Assembly: GCA_020205615.1 (NCBI GenBank)
Contig: CM035161.1
Coordinates: 2,305,828 to 2,369,827, forward strand
Length of the DNA stretch: 64,000 nucleotides
Source: Panax quinquefolius
Lineage: Eukaryota; Streptophyta; Magnoliopsida; Apiales; Araliaceae
Direction: 5' to 3'
The notes below the pieces were generated by a model. It ran no database searches, was not told the DNA's origin, and saw only the letters and a program-made list of their open reading frames with translations. Positions 1-11,696 of the stretch are shown in pieces (positions within the stretch are counted from its first letter, which is position 1; each line of letters begins with the position of its first letter). Both the position numbers and the translations under genes were made by a program.

Positions 1-193
1 CCGACAATTGATTTAATATTCCACGACCAAACGAATATTCCCAAACAATAATGAATATTTTATAACCACTTGCTTATTTTGAAATATTTGCATATTTAAC
101 CCTTAACTATCCACATTAATCAAATCAACCCTTACTATTTCAAAATAATAAATAAAGGAAATTCCTTTTTATTTAAAAAATTTTGGTCTTACA
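1..193 (-). repeat. End of a family-A LTR (element A1), 3' LTR on the minus strand
   Basis: The sequence up to the 'ggtcttaca' terminus matches the end of the LTRs at 1455-4120 and 41848-44653. It is followed directly by a polypurine tract read on the minus strand, so this is the 3' LTR of a minus-strand Ty3/Gypsy-type element. The rest of the LTR lies outside the window. Confidence 0.75.
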
Positions 194-487
194 ACCTCCC
201 TCCTTATGAAATTTCGTCCTCGAAATCGACGTGACGATACTGGTGTTTGAAAAGGTGAGGATACCTCGCTTTCATTTCCGCTTTCTAATTCCCGTGTCAT
301 TTCCTCTATAGCATGATTCCTCCACAAAATTTTAACTTGTGGTATGACCTTTCTTGGCGTAGGACATGCTCCTTCCTATCCAAAATCTTGATGTGTACCT
401 CCTCATACGTTAAGTCTTGGCTATCTCGTCCGATTCTAACTCAATAACGTGGTTCGGGTCTTTCACATATTTACGAAGTACAGATAT
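194..487 (-). pseudogene. 3' end of a Ty3/Gypsy polyprotein with polypurine tract (element A1)
   Basis: On the minus strand this reads as the end of a chromovirus-type polyprotein, closing with a stretch like 'FEDEIS' and then a purine tract (aaggagggaggt) immediately before the LTR. It aligns with 44654-44960. Similarity stops near 490, where CACTA-type sequence with repeated 'ttcgacgga' motifs begins, so the element is truncated. It is non-functional. Assignment to the Tekay-like chromovirus group is inference from the short terminal domain. Confidence 0.65.
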
Positions 488-672
488 GTGAAACACAAGG
501 GTTTTAGGCTTATTTTCGACGGACTGTTCGTCGTACTTACGTACGTCGTACTTAAGGTACGTCGTACTTAAGGTATCTTCGACTGACGGTTCCGTCGGAA
601 TAAACAATATTCAGTCGAAAATAAGTTTCGCGCTGGCGGGAACATTGACGCCAATGGGATACATATATTTTC
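488..672. mobile_element. CACTA (En/Spm) transposon, subterminal part left of the B1 insertion
   Basis: This stretch is rich in short direct and inverted motifs such as ttcgacgga, cgtcgtactta and ttccgtcggaa. The same motif type resumes at 11555-11696, right of element B1, and ends in a CACTA terminus. I infer one CACTA end region split by the B1 insertion. The left CACTA terminus is not in the window. Confidence 0.55.
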
Positions 673-1454
673 TGTGACGCCCCCAAAATTAGGTATACGT
701 CACCCATCTTGGGTCGCCACTTACATGGTACATAAATTCAAATATAACTTACTAATATAACTGTCGTGTACAATACGACATAAACTGTGAGTTTGAATAC
801 AAATATTGTCTACTAGATATTAAACAAACTCAAAAGGAGTCCTCATTACTACTATTATCACACTATTTCACAGAATAGTGAGGACTACTAATGCTATCCT
901 CCGGACCATTACTCCGCTCCCGACTCGTCGGTATGTTCTCATTTCAAGAAGAGAAACGGTGAAAGAAAAAGGGTGAGCTCAACTAGCCCAAGAAGAAATA
1001 TTACGACTAAGATAATGCGAGAATAAATTATCATTAGCCTTCAACAAGTGTTAAAACCGATAAAATACAATAGACAAACAAGTTTAATCTGCAATGAATA
1101 AGCAATCCATTAAAAGAGTCAAGTAGAGAATAAAGTCTACTATCTTTAGGTTTTAAAAAGTTTTTCATCTTTGTTATAAATTTGAGACTCGACTTTAATA
1201 AATAATCCACATCATCGAATCACCCCGCAGACTACTGCCAAGGATATTCATCAAATTATCAATGGTCATGACTATACCGAATCACCCCCGGTCATAATCA
1301 TACCAAAACTATCCATCACCGCATTACATGTGCCACCGAGGACTTTTATCACATCATTTATAACAAACCATGATTATCTTAGAATGATCCCTGGTCATAA
1401 TCATACTAAGTTCATCTATACACGTAAGCCGAAGATAACATAATATAACATGAG

Positions 1455-4120
1455 TGTGACGCCCCCAAAATAGGTATACATCACCTATTCTGAGTTGTCA
1501 ATACATGGTACAGAAACAACTACAACTTTATTATTACAACAGTAAAACTGTGAGTTTGAATACAAATATTATCTTCTAGACAATATCTATAATCAAATAA
1601 ATCCTCATCACATTTATTGATACATTATTTTACAAAAATGGTGAGGACTACTAAACAATCCTTTCTAAAACCTTCATTCCATACCCCGACTGCACTCGCT
1701 TATATTCTCGCCTTCCGAGAAGAAAAATGGAACAAAAAGGAAAAGGGTGAGCTCAACTAGCCCAAGAAAGAATATTATGACTAAGATAATATACAACAAA
1801 TTACCGTTAGTCTTCAACAGGAAAAATCTAATAGAATACAATAGACAACAAATTTTAAATCAATATTCGCAATGAAAATAATAATTCATTAGAAGAGTTA
1901 AGTAGAGAATGCAAACTACTATCTTCTATGTATGAATTTAAAAGTTCATCGCTCATCTTTTATCCCGTAACATCAATCAATATACATCGGAATCAAATAT
2001 TCATCTTTGCACTACAGCCAAAGATATTCATCGATTAGTCATGTTCATCTAAACACTGCTCATCTTTGCACTATGACCCAAAGATATTCTCGAGAAATCA
2101 TTCATCTTTGCACTACAGGCCAAAGATATTCAATAATATCATCATTTAAGACTAAGGATGATGAAAAATATTTTTTAAAGAAACGAATCCAGTGAAACAA
2201 AATGACAAGGATTAAGGATTAAGGATTCGTACTTTGTTTTATCCATGTTCAAAAATACCTCAAAAATAATCATAGTGGTGTAAAATTCAAGAATGATCAA
2301 AACATGGATACAATCAAAGCTAGTATCCAGAATAGATATTTTGGACAAAAAGAAGAAATTTTATTTTTCTAATGAATAGTGTCAGATATCGTGAATAAGT
2401 GTCATATAACGTGAATAAGTAACTCAGACACCAAAAGATAGAAATTCCATAAAAAACATCTTCACGCTTCACTTGAATAGTACTCGTGAATAGTAACTCG
2501 TGAATAAGAACTCATGAATAGTAACCTCGACATGAAAAAGTTCCAAATTTGATAAAAATTTCCAACCAATATTTCAAAGATAATGATATTGAAGAAATAA
2601 TATCATTTGAGAAGAAAATAACATCCCTTACCTCGAAAGATTAAGACTTTAGCTAGAATAATAAGGGTATAGTCTTTGAAGGAACTTGCAGACCGCCTAA
2701 CAATACTCAAAGTATACTCACAAGAATACGCTCAATATATCGAGAGAGAAATAGAGAGAAACTTGGGTTTACGGTGTTTTTCAATTCTAACCCAAGACCC
2801 TATTTATAGGAAAATGCTGTAACATCAAAGCGAAAAATGAATATAATATTAATATATTTTTCACATTTTCTTTAGCCCACCTTAGACAACTGATCTCAGC
2901 CCATTTGAATCACATGTGAGGCCAACTTAGTTGTAAAAAACGTTTTTCTCAAAATAATTAACTAAAACTCCCAAAAATTAATTATTTGAACTTTGAACTT
3001 CAATAATTCATAATAAATATCCCTTTCATCAGAAAATTTGAATCTTGCGTGTTTTTATAGGAAATTCAATTCTCTACAACTTTTGAGTAAGAAAGTTTTT
3101 CCAAATTCTAAATAGAAATTGACCGAAATCCACAAACCAGGCGATTTTATGTGCTATAATCAAATTCTTGGCCAATAATTGTGTCCACCAACACACAAAA
3201 CATGTGTTAAACATTTAATGCCACAAAATACTCTTCCTCCTCATATACTCATATATCCCACATTCATTGTAAAAATATCATCGTTAATATATTATTAAAA
3301 TAATATATTTAAATGAATTATTTTATCGTAAAAAGATAAAATATTAATTTTCAACAATTGTCACATTAAAAATTTTCTCCATCTATATCCTCATAAAATC
3401 AATATTTTTCTCATCATATAAATCAATAATTAATTATTCATAAATAATATTACATAATCACATTATTGACAACAGTGCGGTTCAGGGATAGAGGGGTTTT
3501 CAATAAGAATTTATTCTTCTTGGCGCATGCAATTAGGTGACCAAACCTCTCCTTGATGTAACTTTCTAGACATTGCCAATAATGTTATCTAATAATATTA
3601 TTCAGGATAATATGAATTATTACTCGATAATGAAAAATACTGTAATGACAATTATCAAACAACAAAGAATATAAAATATCAACGCAAAGAATTATTAACT
3701 CAATAAAATATTGAATAGTAATTATCGTAACAATTATCGAGTAGTGCCTTCTTCACGTAAGAATCAATAATTGGTGCAATACTGGTGTGCTACCGTGTTT
3801 TAACCACATAGGGTATTTTAACGAAGATAATCTGTGAATAACCACGTAGATTATTTTTAAACAACTTATATTTGTCGCTTTTCTTCATCCAATCGCTTTC
3901 GTTATGGGGCCCACACATGGGCTTTTGCGTCGCATTTAATATTCCCCGACGGTCTGACGAATATTCTCCGACAACAATGAATATTTTATAACCACTTGCT
4001 TATTTTGAAATATTTGCGTATTTTACCCCTAACTATCCCATTAATCAAATCAACCCTTACTATTTCAAAATAATAAATAGAGAAAATTAAATTTCATTAA
4101 TAATAAGTTGGGGTCTTACA
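1455..4120 (-). mobile_element. Solo LTR of family A (2666 bp) with perfect target duplication
   Basis: It starts tgtgacgcccc and ends gggtcttaca, and is flanked by identical 5-bp duplications ATGAG (1450-1454 and 4121-4125). No internal region remains, so it is a solo LTR formed by recombination between the two LTRs of an element that had inserted into the B1 LTR. It resembles 41848-44653. It contains repeats of a 'catctttgcactac..ccaaagatatt' unit (about 2000-2135) and a cluster of 'cgtgaata' repeats (about 2370-2530). Confidence 0.9.
2810..2819 (-). promoter_or_regulatory. LTR TATA box (family A)
   Basis: The minus-strand ctataaatag lies about 1.3 kb inside the LTR. The same box occurs at the matching place in the other LTRs (about 43291, and on the plus strand at 40158). 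It probably set the element's transcription start. Confidence 0.55.
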
Positions 4121-4410
4121 ATGAGGATGATGACAATGACATAATAATTCAATAAAACAAGTTCAAGAATTATTTTATCCAGGAATTATTAACGCCCAAA
4201 TTGTCAAAATGAATCTTTTTTTGTAGAGTAAAATTCAAGAATGATCGGAAGAATATTTTCATGAAAAGATCTTTGGATGAAACGCAAATATCAAGGATAT
4301 TCTACTAATTTCATGGAGTATAGAAGTCAAAGTTTTAACTAATTTGGGTATAATAAAGAATGGAATAACAAAAGAAATCACCATGCATGCGGTACTTGAT
4401 GTAGAGCGAG

Positions 4411-4725
4411 TTATTCCAATGTAATAATAATAACGGAACTGTGTCGGTGAAATTCACACCGAAGCGGGATGTTCCAATGTAATAATAAAGATGGAACTAG
4501 ATCCGGTGTAAAATACACGAGATAGGATATTCCAATGAATGATAAAGAGCGGAAACCAGTCCGGTGTAAAAACACATGCATGGATGTTCCAGCAGAATAA
4601 TAATAAAGAGCGGAAATCCAGTGCCGTGTAAAACACATGCATGAGATGTTCCAATGAATAATAATAAAGAGCGGAACAGTGTCGGTGTAAAACACATGCA
4701 TGCAGGATGTTCCAAATGTAATAAT
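4411..4725. repeat. Tandem array of about five 60-bp units in the B1 LTR
   Basis: Each unit holds gttccaatgtaataataa, a gcggaacc block and a gtgtaaaacacatgcatg block. It lies downstream of the LTR TATA box in element orientation. Homologous arrays sit at 9925-10240, 48590-48850, 50395-50625 and 56950-57185. Long antisense reading frames here are by-products of the repeat and are not genes. Confidence 0.85.
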
Positions 4726-4983
4726 AGAAGAATGTCACCAAGTATAGGGTAAGCCATGCGTATACAAAAGTTATTCCAATGTAATAATAAGTAATGGAAT
4801 AACAACAGCTTCTTCATGAATAAGAAAGAATAACACCCCTTACGGGTACAACAAATAATATTCCCTACCTTAGAAGAACCGAATATTAGCAAGGTGAAGA
4901 AAGCAGAATACTTTTCTTCTTTCTCTCTATAGTTTTCTCTCTAGAGTTTGGTGAATTCGTGAAAAATAATGAAGCACTAGGCC

Positions 4984-4993
4984 TCTATTTATA
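4984..4993 (-). promoter_or_regulatory. LTR TATA box (B1 3' LTR)
   Basis: The minus-strand ctataaatag has U3 tandem arrays immediately upstream in element orientation (5040-5419). The twin is at 10504-10513 in the other B1 LTR. Confidence 0.55.
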
Positions 4994-5039
4994 GAAGATT
5001 TCTAATTTTTAAGACCGCCACGTGAAAAGGCAAGTGGTG

Positions 5040-5186
5040 GCTTGACGACCGGTGGTGATGTGAAAAGAAAAGTGGTTTGACGCTTTGTAATGTGAAACGA
5101 CAAGTGGTTCGGCCTTCAGTAATGTGAAACGACAAGTGGTTCGACGCCTCAGAATGTGAAAACGACAAGTGGTTCGACGCTCCGGT
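5040..5186. repeat. Tandem array of roughly 33-bp units (gaaacgacaagtggttcg) in B1 U3
   Basis: Four to five units contain tgtgaaacgacaagtggttcg. Each carries an E-box-like caagtg. It sits directly upstream of the LTR TATA box and is repeated at about 10540-10700. Confidence 0.75.
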
Positions 5187-5189
5187 AAA

Positions 5190-5419
5190 GGTAATTACTA
5201 TCGACGAAGGTAATTACTATTCACAAAGGTAATTACTATCGACGAAGATAATTACAATTCACAAAGGTAAATACTATCGACGAAGGTAATTACTATCGAC
5301 GAAGATAATTACTATTCACAAAGGTAATTACTATCGACGAAGGTAATTACTATTCGACGAAGATAATTACTATCGACGAAGGTAATTATTATTCACAAAG
5401 ATAATTACTATCGACGAAG
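5190..5419. repeat. Tandem array of twelve 19-bp units (ggtaattactatcgacgaa) in B1 U3
   Basis: Two unit types alternate irregularly, ending in tcgacgaa or ttcacaaa. Each has a taatta-type core. The other B1 LTR has about ten units (10703-10895), so copy number varies between LTRs of one element. Confidence 0.85.
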
Positions 5420-6100
5420 AGACTCTTAGATGATGACATATGGGCCCCCATAAAATAATCAAACTTACCACAAATGTCTCTCATAATGACTTTTATATAC
5501 ATCAAGGATTGAATAAATATTACCACAAATCATTTTATTTTAATCAACACATATTTAATCTTTCAACAATTATTAATTATTTATAACTTGTCGCCTCAAT
5601 TATTGATTTAATACTATAACATATTATATGAGATGATAATCGTGACAATAATTGAATCAATAATATAAGAGATATGATGCAAAGAATTATGAGTAATAAT
5701 TGAGCATAATGAGTGACTTCTCACGTAAGCATTAATAATCAATATCGTGTGTTCTTACTATACAACTACGCGTAGACATCGTACTTTTACTAACGGGTAG
5801 TTCAACAGTTTTAACGGTAACACCTCCGCCATTATTTTTATAGAAAGATAATTTTGTCGTTTTTAACTATGACAATACTCCGTTGTGGGGTCCACTAATG
5901 ATTGAGCCGTCGTATTTAATATTCCCGAACAAAAAGAATATTCCCCGAACCAAACGAATATTTTATAACAACTTGCATACTTTGCGTAAGATTTATAAAT
6001 ACTACCCACAACTATAATATTATCTTAAATTCACACCATAATATTAAAAATTATTTCGACAAAATTTAAATCTTTATTGATAAAATCTGGGGGTCTCACA

Positions 6101-6190
6101 ATCTCCCTCCTTATGGAATTTCGCCCTCGAAATTAGTGGTACGTACACGGTATGATAATAAAGAGGTGAGGATACCTTAAATACCTTTTT
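6101..6190 (-). pseudogene. Polypurine tract and last codons of a polyprotein (B1)
   Basis: On the minus strand the sequence ends in a codon stretch like 'FEGEIS' followed by the purine tract ataaggagggaga, next to the LTR at 6100. Only about 90 bases resemble the family-A polyprotein end. The upstream pol sequence is missing. Confidence 0.6.
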
Positions 6191-8854
6191 CGTTGAAAAC
6201 ATTAAATTCATCTTTGCAATCCTACCAAAGATATTTATTCACAATTCATCTTTGCACTACAGCCAAAGATATACAAATCATAAAACCAATAATGTTGAGA
6301 CGCACTTAATAGTATCACGACCATTTAATTATCCATGCACCAATCGCCAAGGATATTCGTGTTTTCATTACTGATCATGATTATAGCGAATAATCCTTGG
6401 TCATAATCATACCAAGTCTATCAATGCACTACTACTAAAGATGACTTTTACCACATCCATGAATTAATATTTTATTTGAGACTCATTTCAATAATTAATC
6501 CATATCATCGAATCATCCCCGCACTATGAGGTGCCAAGGATATTCATTAGCATCACGACCACGAATTATCCATGCACTACTACCAAAGATAATCGTGTAT
6601 TCATTAGTATTACGACCACAAATTATCCATGCACTACGCACCAAAGATAATTGTGTATTCAATTACTAGTTATGATTATACCGAATAATCCCTCGGTCAT
6701 AATCATACCAAGTCCATCTATGCACTACTGAGCCACGTATGACTTTCAACATAATATAAAATAATGAGGATTATGATATAAAGAATCAATCAAATGAGAT
6801 AAAGGATAAATATTAAACATTTATAATATAATTTATCCAGATTCAAGAATATCCCATGTTATCAATCACTTAATAATCTCATAATCTAATATCATTAATA
6901 TTATAACAATATTTTAATCACTTCTTAAATTTATAAACAATTTATCTCAATTGTTTACACTTTACCATATAATGCATTTAATCATTCAAAATGTCATACT
7001 CATAAGATATCATCACCAATGATCAAATCTCTCATCAAAAAAATATGCATATATTCTATATAGGATTCTCTAGCCATAAAATCCTATTTTCAACTTTCAT
7101 ACTTCACATAACATATTTAACTCATATGTTCAGAATTAAACTATTTTCATGAAAAATACCAAATCAGTCCCCAAAATATTTCTTTTCGGGTTTTAGCATA
7201 ATATAGTCCCATAATGAAAATATATTTTCTCGGAATTTTAAAATTCATTTACTATTTTTCACAAATCAATTTCTAATTAATTCCTTAAGAAATTAGCTAC
7301 CTCAAGTTTAACTCCAAAAATTCCCAAATCTTGGCAGGACCTTACACATGTTAACGTGAGCTTCCAGTTTAAATTTCATGGTCATCTGAGTTATAGAACT
7401 CCGGTTATAGCTTTTTTCAATCGGAAAAACCTAAATATTGAAATAGTCATAACTTGCTCATTTTAAGTCGAGAATGAGCTCATTTTTGGACAGGAGGTAC
7501 TTTTATACCATATACCTTCATGTCCCAAAAGGCAAGAATTTTTCTCATAATTTAAGTGGCCGAAACAGCCCGTCTAAAATCATGGCAAGCAGTTTTTCGC
7601 TTTTTTGCAGCTTTGCACTCCTTTGCTAAAATCAGTCCACACAAAAATCTACAACACCTTTTCCAGTAATTCCACTTGGATTAGTTAGGTAACTCATAGA
7701 TCTAACTCTAGGACTTGACCACACTCAAAAATTCAAAATATAATAGGAGATATGGTCAATTGAATTTCATATTACGTTTTTCACCAAAATATGATTTTCA
7801 ACTCTTTGTGATTTCTAAGAAACTTTCATGTTTTCACATACTAACCAACATAACTCATCTTAAAACTTACTAATACTTCATATACCCATGATTTTCATCA
7901 GTTCTATACTTTTATTATGACTTTCATCATAATCCACGTAAACAGATCCTTTTAGTTGAAGAAATATTTGAGGGTTTAAGAAATGGGTTTCATCTTTGGG
8001 TCAATACAAAATTCGATTTCATGCTCTAGGGTAGGCTAGAAATCTTCAAGAATACGTCAAGAAATTTTATTAATGATAGAAATATCATTCAAAATCGCTA
8101 CTCTTATCCAAGACTTGGGATGCGTTACATTGATACCAACTGTGACTTTCATCCCAACTTTGGATAAGACGTCACAATGACACCTTACATAAATGTATAG
8201 TCAAAACTGTTTTAGAAATTAGAATCTTTGGGAAGTGCTCAAGGAAACCTTCGTACATGGGAGGCCATGCTTCTAGGTTATGATAGATATCATATGGCCA
8301 CGTAATTATCCTTGGTTTACCCAATAGACCCCAAAGAAAAATGAGAAGATTACTATCATATTCTTCCCAATGGTGAGTCTTCTCTTGATTTATCATTATC
8401 TCCATTGCCTCAAATTGAGAATTATACTTCAAACAAACACCAAGATCATATAGGTAGTGCTCAGTAAATATACTTAGCAAGTGGATGAGCACAACCCCGC
8501 CATCTTATGATGACACGAGGTTGTATGTCATTAGACATCTTGTATGATAGTGGCAAAACACTCTTCCAACGTTGGGTTGCTCACCCTAGTTGATTCACCA
8601 AATATAACTACTAAATGATGACCACCGTTCTATTCCACTGTTACCTCGCTCGACCTAGCTACACTCTTATTACGAAAGGAATTGTGAAGCAAAAGGGTTA
8701 ATTAATATATCAAATATTATCCTATATACGTGAGACCAATTAAATACTAAATAAATTTAGGTAGGTCATACTAACAAGTAATTCCCGTCTCTCCCTCCTA
8801 GTTCTTATCTCACATCTTAGCCAGGATCATATCCTAAGCTCGATATTAACTGAT
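6191..8854 (-). mobile_element. B1 internal region, largely non-coding
   Basis: Going left to right there are two units of the 57-bp repeat (about 6572-6680), AT-rich sequence shared with B2 and B3 (about 6760-8170), and a minus-strand remnant resembling the protease/RT junction near 7980-8070. A block unique to B1 follows at about 8175-8690, then a shared leader. The primer-binding site at about 8838-8850 is mutated (cgatattaa where B2 and B3 have cgataccaa). No intact gag or pol is present. Confidence 0.6.
8172..8492 (-). CDS. Unrecognised 106-codon reading frame inside B1, possibly a captured gene fragment
   Basis: This is an uninterrupted minus-strand frame in a block absent from the equivalent places in B2 (about 54460-54600) and B3. 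It is rich in Trp, Tyr and His, for example a 'HHWEEYDSN' stretch and a 'WGLLGKPRIITWPYDIYHN' stretch. Composition is less repetitive than the surrounding LTR frames. I do not recognise a family. It could be a transduplicated host fragment, a remnant of another element, or chance. No function is proposed. Confidence 0.25.
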   Translation of the reverse strand: MLIHLLSIFTEHYLYDLGVCLKYNSQFEAMEIMINQEKTHHWEEYDSNLLIFLWGLLGKPRIITWPYDIYHNLEAWPPMYEGFLEHFPKILISKTVLTIHLCKVSL

Positions 8855-11554
8855 TGTGACGCCCCCAAAATTAGGTATCGTCACCCATCTTGGGTCTCCA
8901 CTTACATGGTACATAAATTCAAATACAACTTACTTAATATAAGCGTAGGTACAACAATACGACATAAAGCATGAGTTTGAATACAAATATTGTCTACTAG
9001 ATATTATACAAACTCAAAAGGAGTCCTCATTACTACTATTATCACATTATTTCACGAATAGTGAGGATTACTAATGCTATCCTCCGGACCATTACCCTGC
9101 CCCGACTCGTCCAAACTATGTTCTCATTTCAAGAAGAAAAAGTGAAAAAGAAAGGGTGAGCTCAACTAGCCCAAAGAAGAAATATTATGACTAAGATAAT
9201 GCGAATAATTTATCATTAGCCTTCAACAAAGTGTTAAACCGATAAAATACAATAGACAAACAAGTTTAAGCTGCAGACGGAATAAGCAATCCATTAAAAG
9301 AGTCAAGTAGAGAATAAAGTCTACTATCTTTAGGTTTTAAAAGGTTTTTTTCATCTTCATTATATTTGAGACTCAAACTTTAATAAATAATCCACATCAT
9401 CGAATCACCCCGCACTACTACCAAAGATATTCATCAAATTATCAATGGTCATGACTATACCGAATCACCCCTCGGTCATAATCATACCAAAAACTATCCA
9501 TCATTCGCATTACTGAGCCACCGAGGGACTTTTATCACATTATTTATAACAAGCCATGATTATACCGAATGATCCTCGGTCATAATCATACTAAGTTCAT
9601 CTATACACGAAGTAGTCAAGATAACATAATATAACATGAGGATGATGACAATGACATAATAATTCAATAAAACAAGTTCAAGAATTATTTTATCCAGAAT
9701 TATTAACGTCCAAATTGTCAAAATGATCTTTTGTTTTGTAGAGTAAAATTCAAAATGATCGGAAGAATATTTTCATGAAAAGATATTGGATGAAACGTAA
9801 ATATCAAGGATATTCTACTAATTTCATGGAGTATATAAGTCAAAGTTTTAACCAATTGGGTATAATAAAGAATGGAATAACAAAAGAAATCACCGCAAAT
9901 GCGGTACTTTGCGCCATGCATGAGTTATTCCAACAGAATAATAATAACGGAACCGTGTCGGGTGAAATTCACACCCAAGCGAGGATGTTCAAATGAATAA
10001 TAAAGATGGAACCGGATCCGGTGTAAAACACACAGATAGGATATTCCAGCAGAATGATAAAGACGGAACCGTGTCGGTGTAAAACACACGCATGTGATGT
10101 TCCAAATGTAATAATAATAAAAAGGCGGAACCAGTCGGTGTAAAACACATGCATGCGGAGGATGTTCCAATGAATAATAATAAAGAGCGGAACCGGTCGT
10201 CGTGTAAAACACACGCAACAAGATGTTCCAACAGAATAATAGAAGAATGTCACCAAGTATAGGTCAATCACAGATACTGAGTTATTCCAACGAGAATAAT
10301 AAATAATGGAATAACAACAGATTCTCTTCATGAATAAGAAAGAATAACACACCTTTACGGAATGCACGACAAATAATATTCCCTATCTTAGAAGAACTCG
10401 AATATTGGCGAGGTGAAATAGCGAGAATACTTTTCTTCTTTCTCTCTATAGTTTTTCTCTACAGAGTTTCGGTGAATTCGTGAAAAATAATGAAGCACTA
10501 GGCCTCTATTTATAGAAGATTTCTAGCTTAAGACCGCCATGTGTGAAAAGGCAAGTGGCTGGACGAATCGTGATGTGAAAAGAAAAGTGGTTTATTATTT
10601 ATAATGTGAAACGACAAGTGGTTCGGACAACAGTAATGTGAAACGACAAGTGGTTCGATCTCAGTAATGTGAAACGACAAGTGGTTCGACGCCTTTGGTA
10701 AAGGTAATTACTATCGACGAAGGTAATTACTATTCACAAAGGTAATTACTATCGACGAAGGTAATTACTTATCGACGAAGATAATTACTATTCACAAAGG
10801 TAATTACTATCGACGAAGGTAATTACTATCGACGAAGATAATTACTTATTGTGAAGGTAATTACTATTCACAAAGGTAATTACTTATCGACGAAGAGACT
10901 CTTAGATGATGACATATGGGCCCCCATAAAATAATCAAACTTACCACAAATGTCTCATAATGTACTCTTTTATATACATCAAGGATTGAATAAATATTAC
11001 CACAAATCATTTTATTTTTAATCAACACATATTTAATCTTTCAACAATTATTAATTATTTATAACTTGTCGTCTCAATTATTGATTTAATACTATAACAT
11101 ATTATCTGATGATCTTGACAATAATTGAATCAATAAAATAAGAGATATGACAAAGAATTATGTAGCAATAATTGAGCATAGGTGGTGACTTCTCACGTAA
11201 GCATTAATAATCAATATCGTGTGCTACTTTATACAACTACGCGATAGACATCGTACTTTTTTACTAGGGTAGTTCAACGGTTTTAACGGTAACACCTCCA
11301 TAGTTATTTTTATAGAAAGATAATTTTGTCGTTTTCTAACTACGACAATACTTCCGTTAATAGGGTCCATTAATGATTGAGCCATTCGTATTTAATATTC
11401 CCCACCAAACGAATATTTTATAACAACTTGCATACTTTTGCAAAATTTATAAATACTACCCACAACTATAATATTATCTTAAATTCACACCATAATATTA
11501 AAAAATTATTTCGACAAAATTTAAATCTTTATTGATAAAATCTGGGGTCTCACA
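8855..11554 (-). repeat. B1 5' LTR (2700 bp)
   Basis: It is the full-length partner of 673-6100, from tgtgacgcccc to ggtctcaca. It contains the 60-bp array (9925-10240), a TATA box (10504-10513), the 33-bp array (about 10540-10700) and the 19-bp array (10703-10895, about ten units). It lies next to the decayed primer-binding site at about 8838-8850. Confidence 0.85.
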
Positions 11555-11696
11555 ATTTCGACGAACACCCGTCGAAATTAAAGTAGTTTCGACTGATTTA
11601 TCTTCGACTGAATACTCCGTCGGAATATATATTATCTTCGAGGGAATGTGTCCGTCGAACATAGTTCCGTCGGAATTAGCCGGTTTTCTTGTAGTG
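11555..11696. mobile_element. CACTA transposon right terminus
   Basis: It ends in ggttttcttgtagtg, the reverse complement of the typical CACTACAAGAAAACC terminus of plant CACTA (En/Spm) elements. It is preceded by subterminal motifs such as ccgtcgaa and ttccgtcggaa. The transposase is not in the window. The terminus lies about 0.8 kb upstream of the likely LDL3 first exon. Confidence 0.75.

Larger units (their letters stand above)
673..6100 (-). repeat. B1 3' LTR (about 2.76 kb without the nested insertion)
   Basis: It runs from tgtgacgcccc (673) to ggtctcaca (6100), interrupted by the solo LTR at 1455-4120. Read on the minus strand: U3 with 19-bp and 33-bp tandem arrays, a TATA box at 4984-4993, then a transcribed region with a 60-bp array. 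The polypurine tract follows at 6101. Its partner LTR is 8855-11554. Confidence 0.8.
673..11554 (-). mobile_element. B1: LTR retrotransposon, minus strand, probably non-autonomous, with a nested solo LTR
   Basis: B1 has two similar LTRs (673-6100 carrying a nested insertion, and 8855-11554), each running from tgtgacgcccc to ggtctcaca. A minus-strand polypurine tract lies next to the left LTR and a decayed primer-binding site next to the right one. The flanks give a near-match 5-bp target duplication (ttttc at 668-672, atttc at 11555-11559). The 2.75-kb interior keeps only a trace of the protease/RT junction and no intact gag or pol, so mobility would need proteins in trans. The target was a CACTA element. 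Confidence 0.8.

Noticed and set aside
4411..4892. Overlapping minus-strand reading frames in the LTR array (similar ones at 9925-10367, 48516-48938, 50324-50695, 56753-57213)
   Set aside because: They translate the 60-bp tandem repeat in several frames at once, with repeated HVFYT and LLLHWN-like strings, and no start context or codon bias. They are repeat artefacts.
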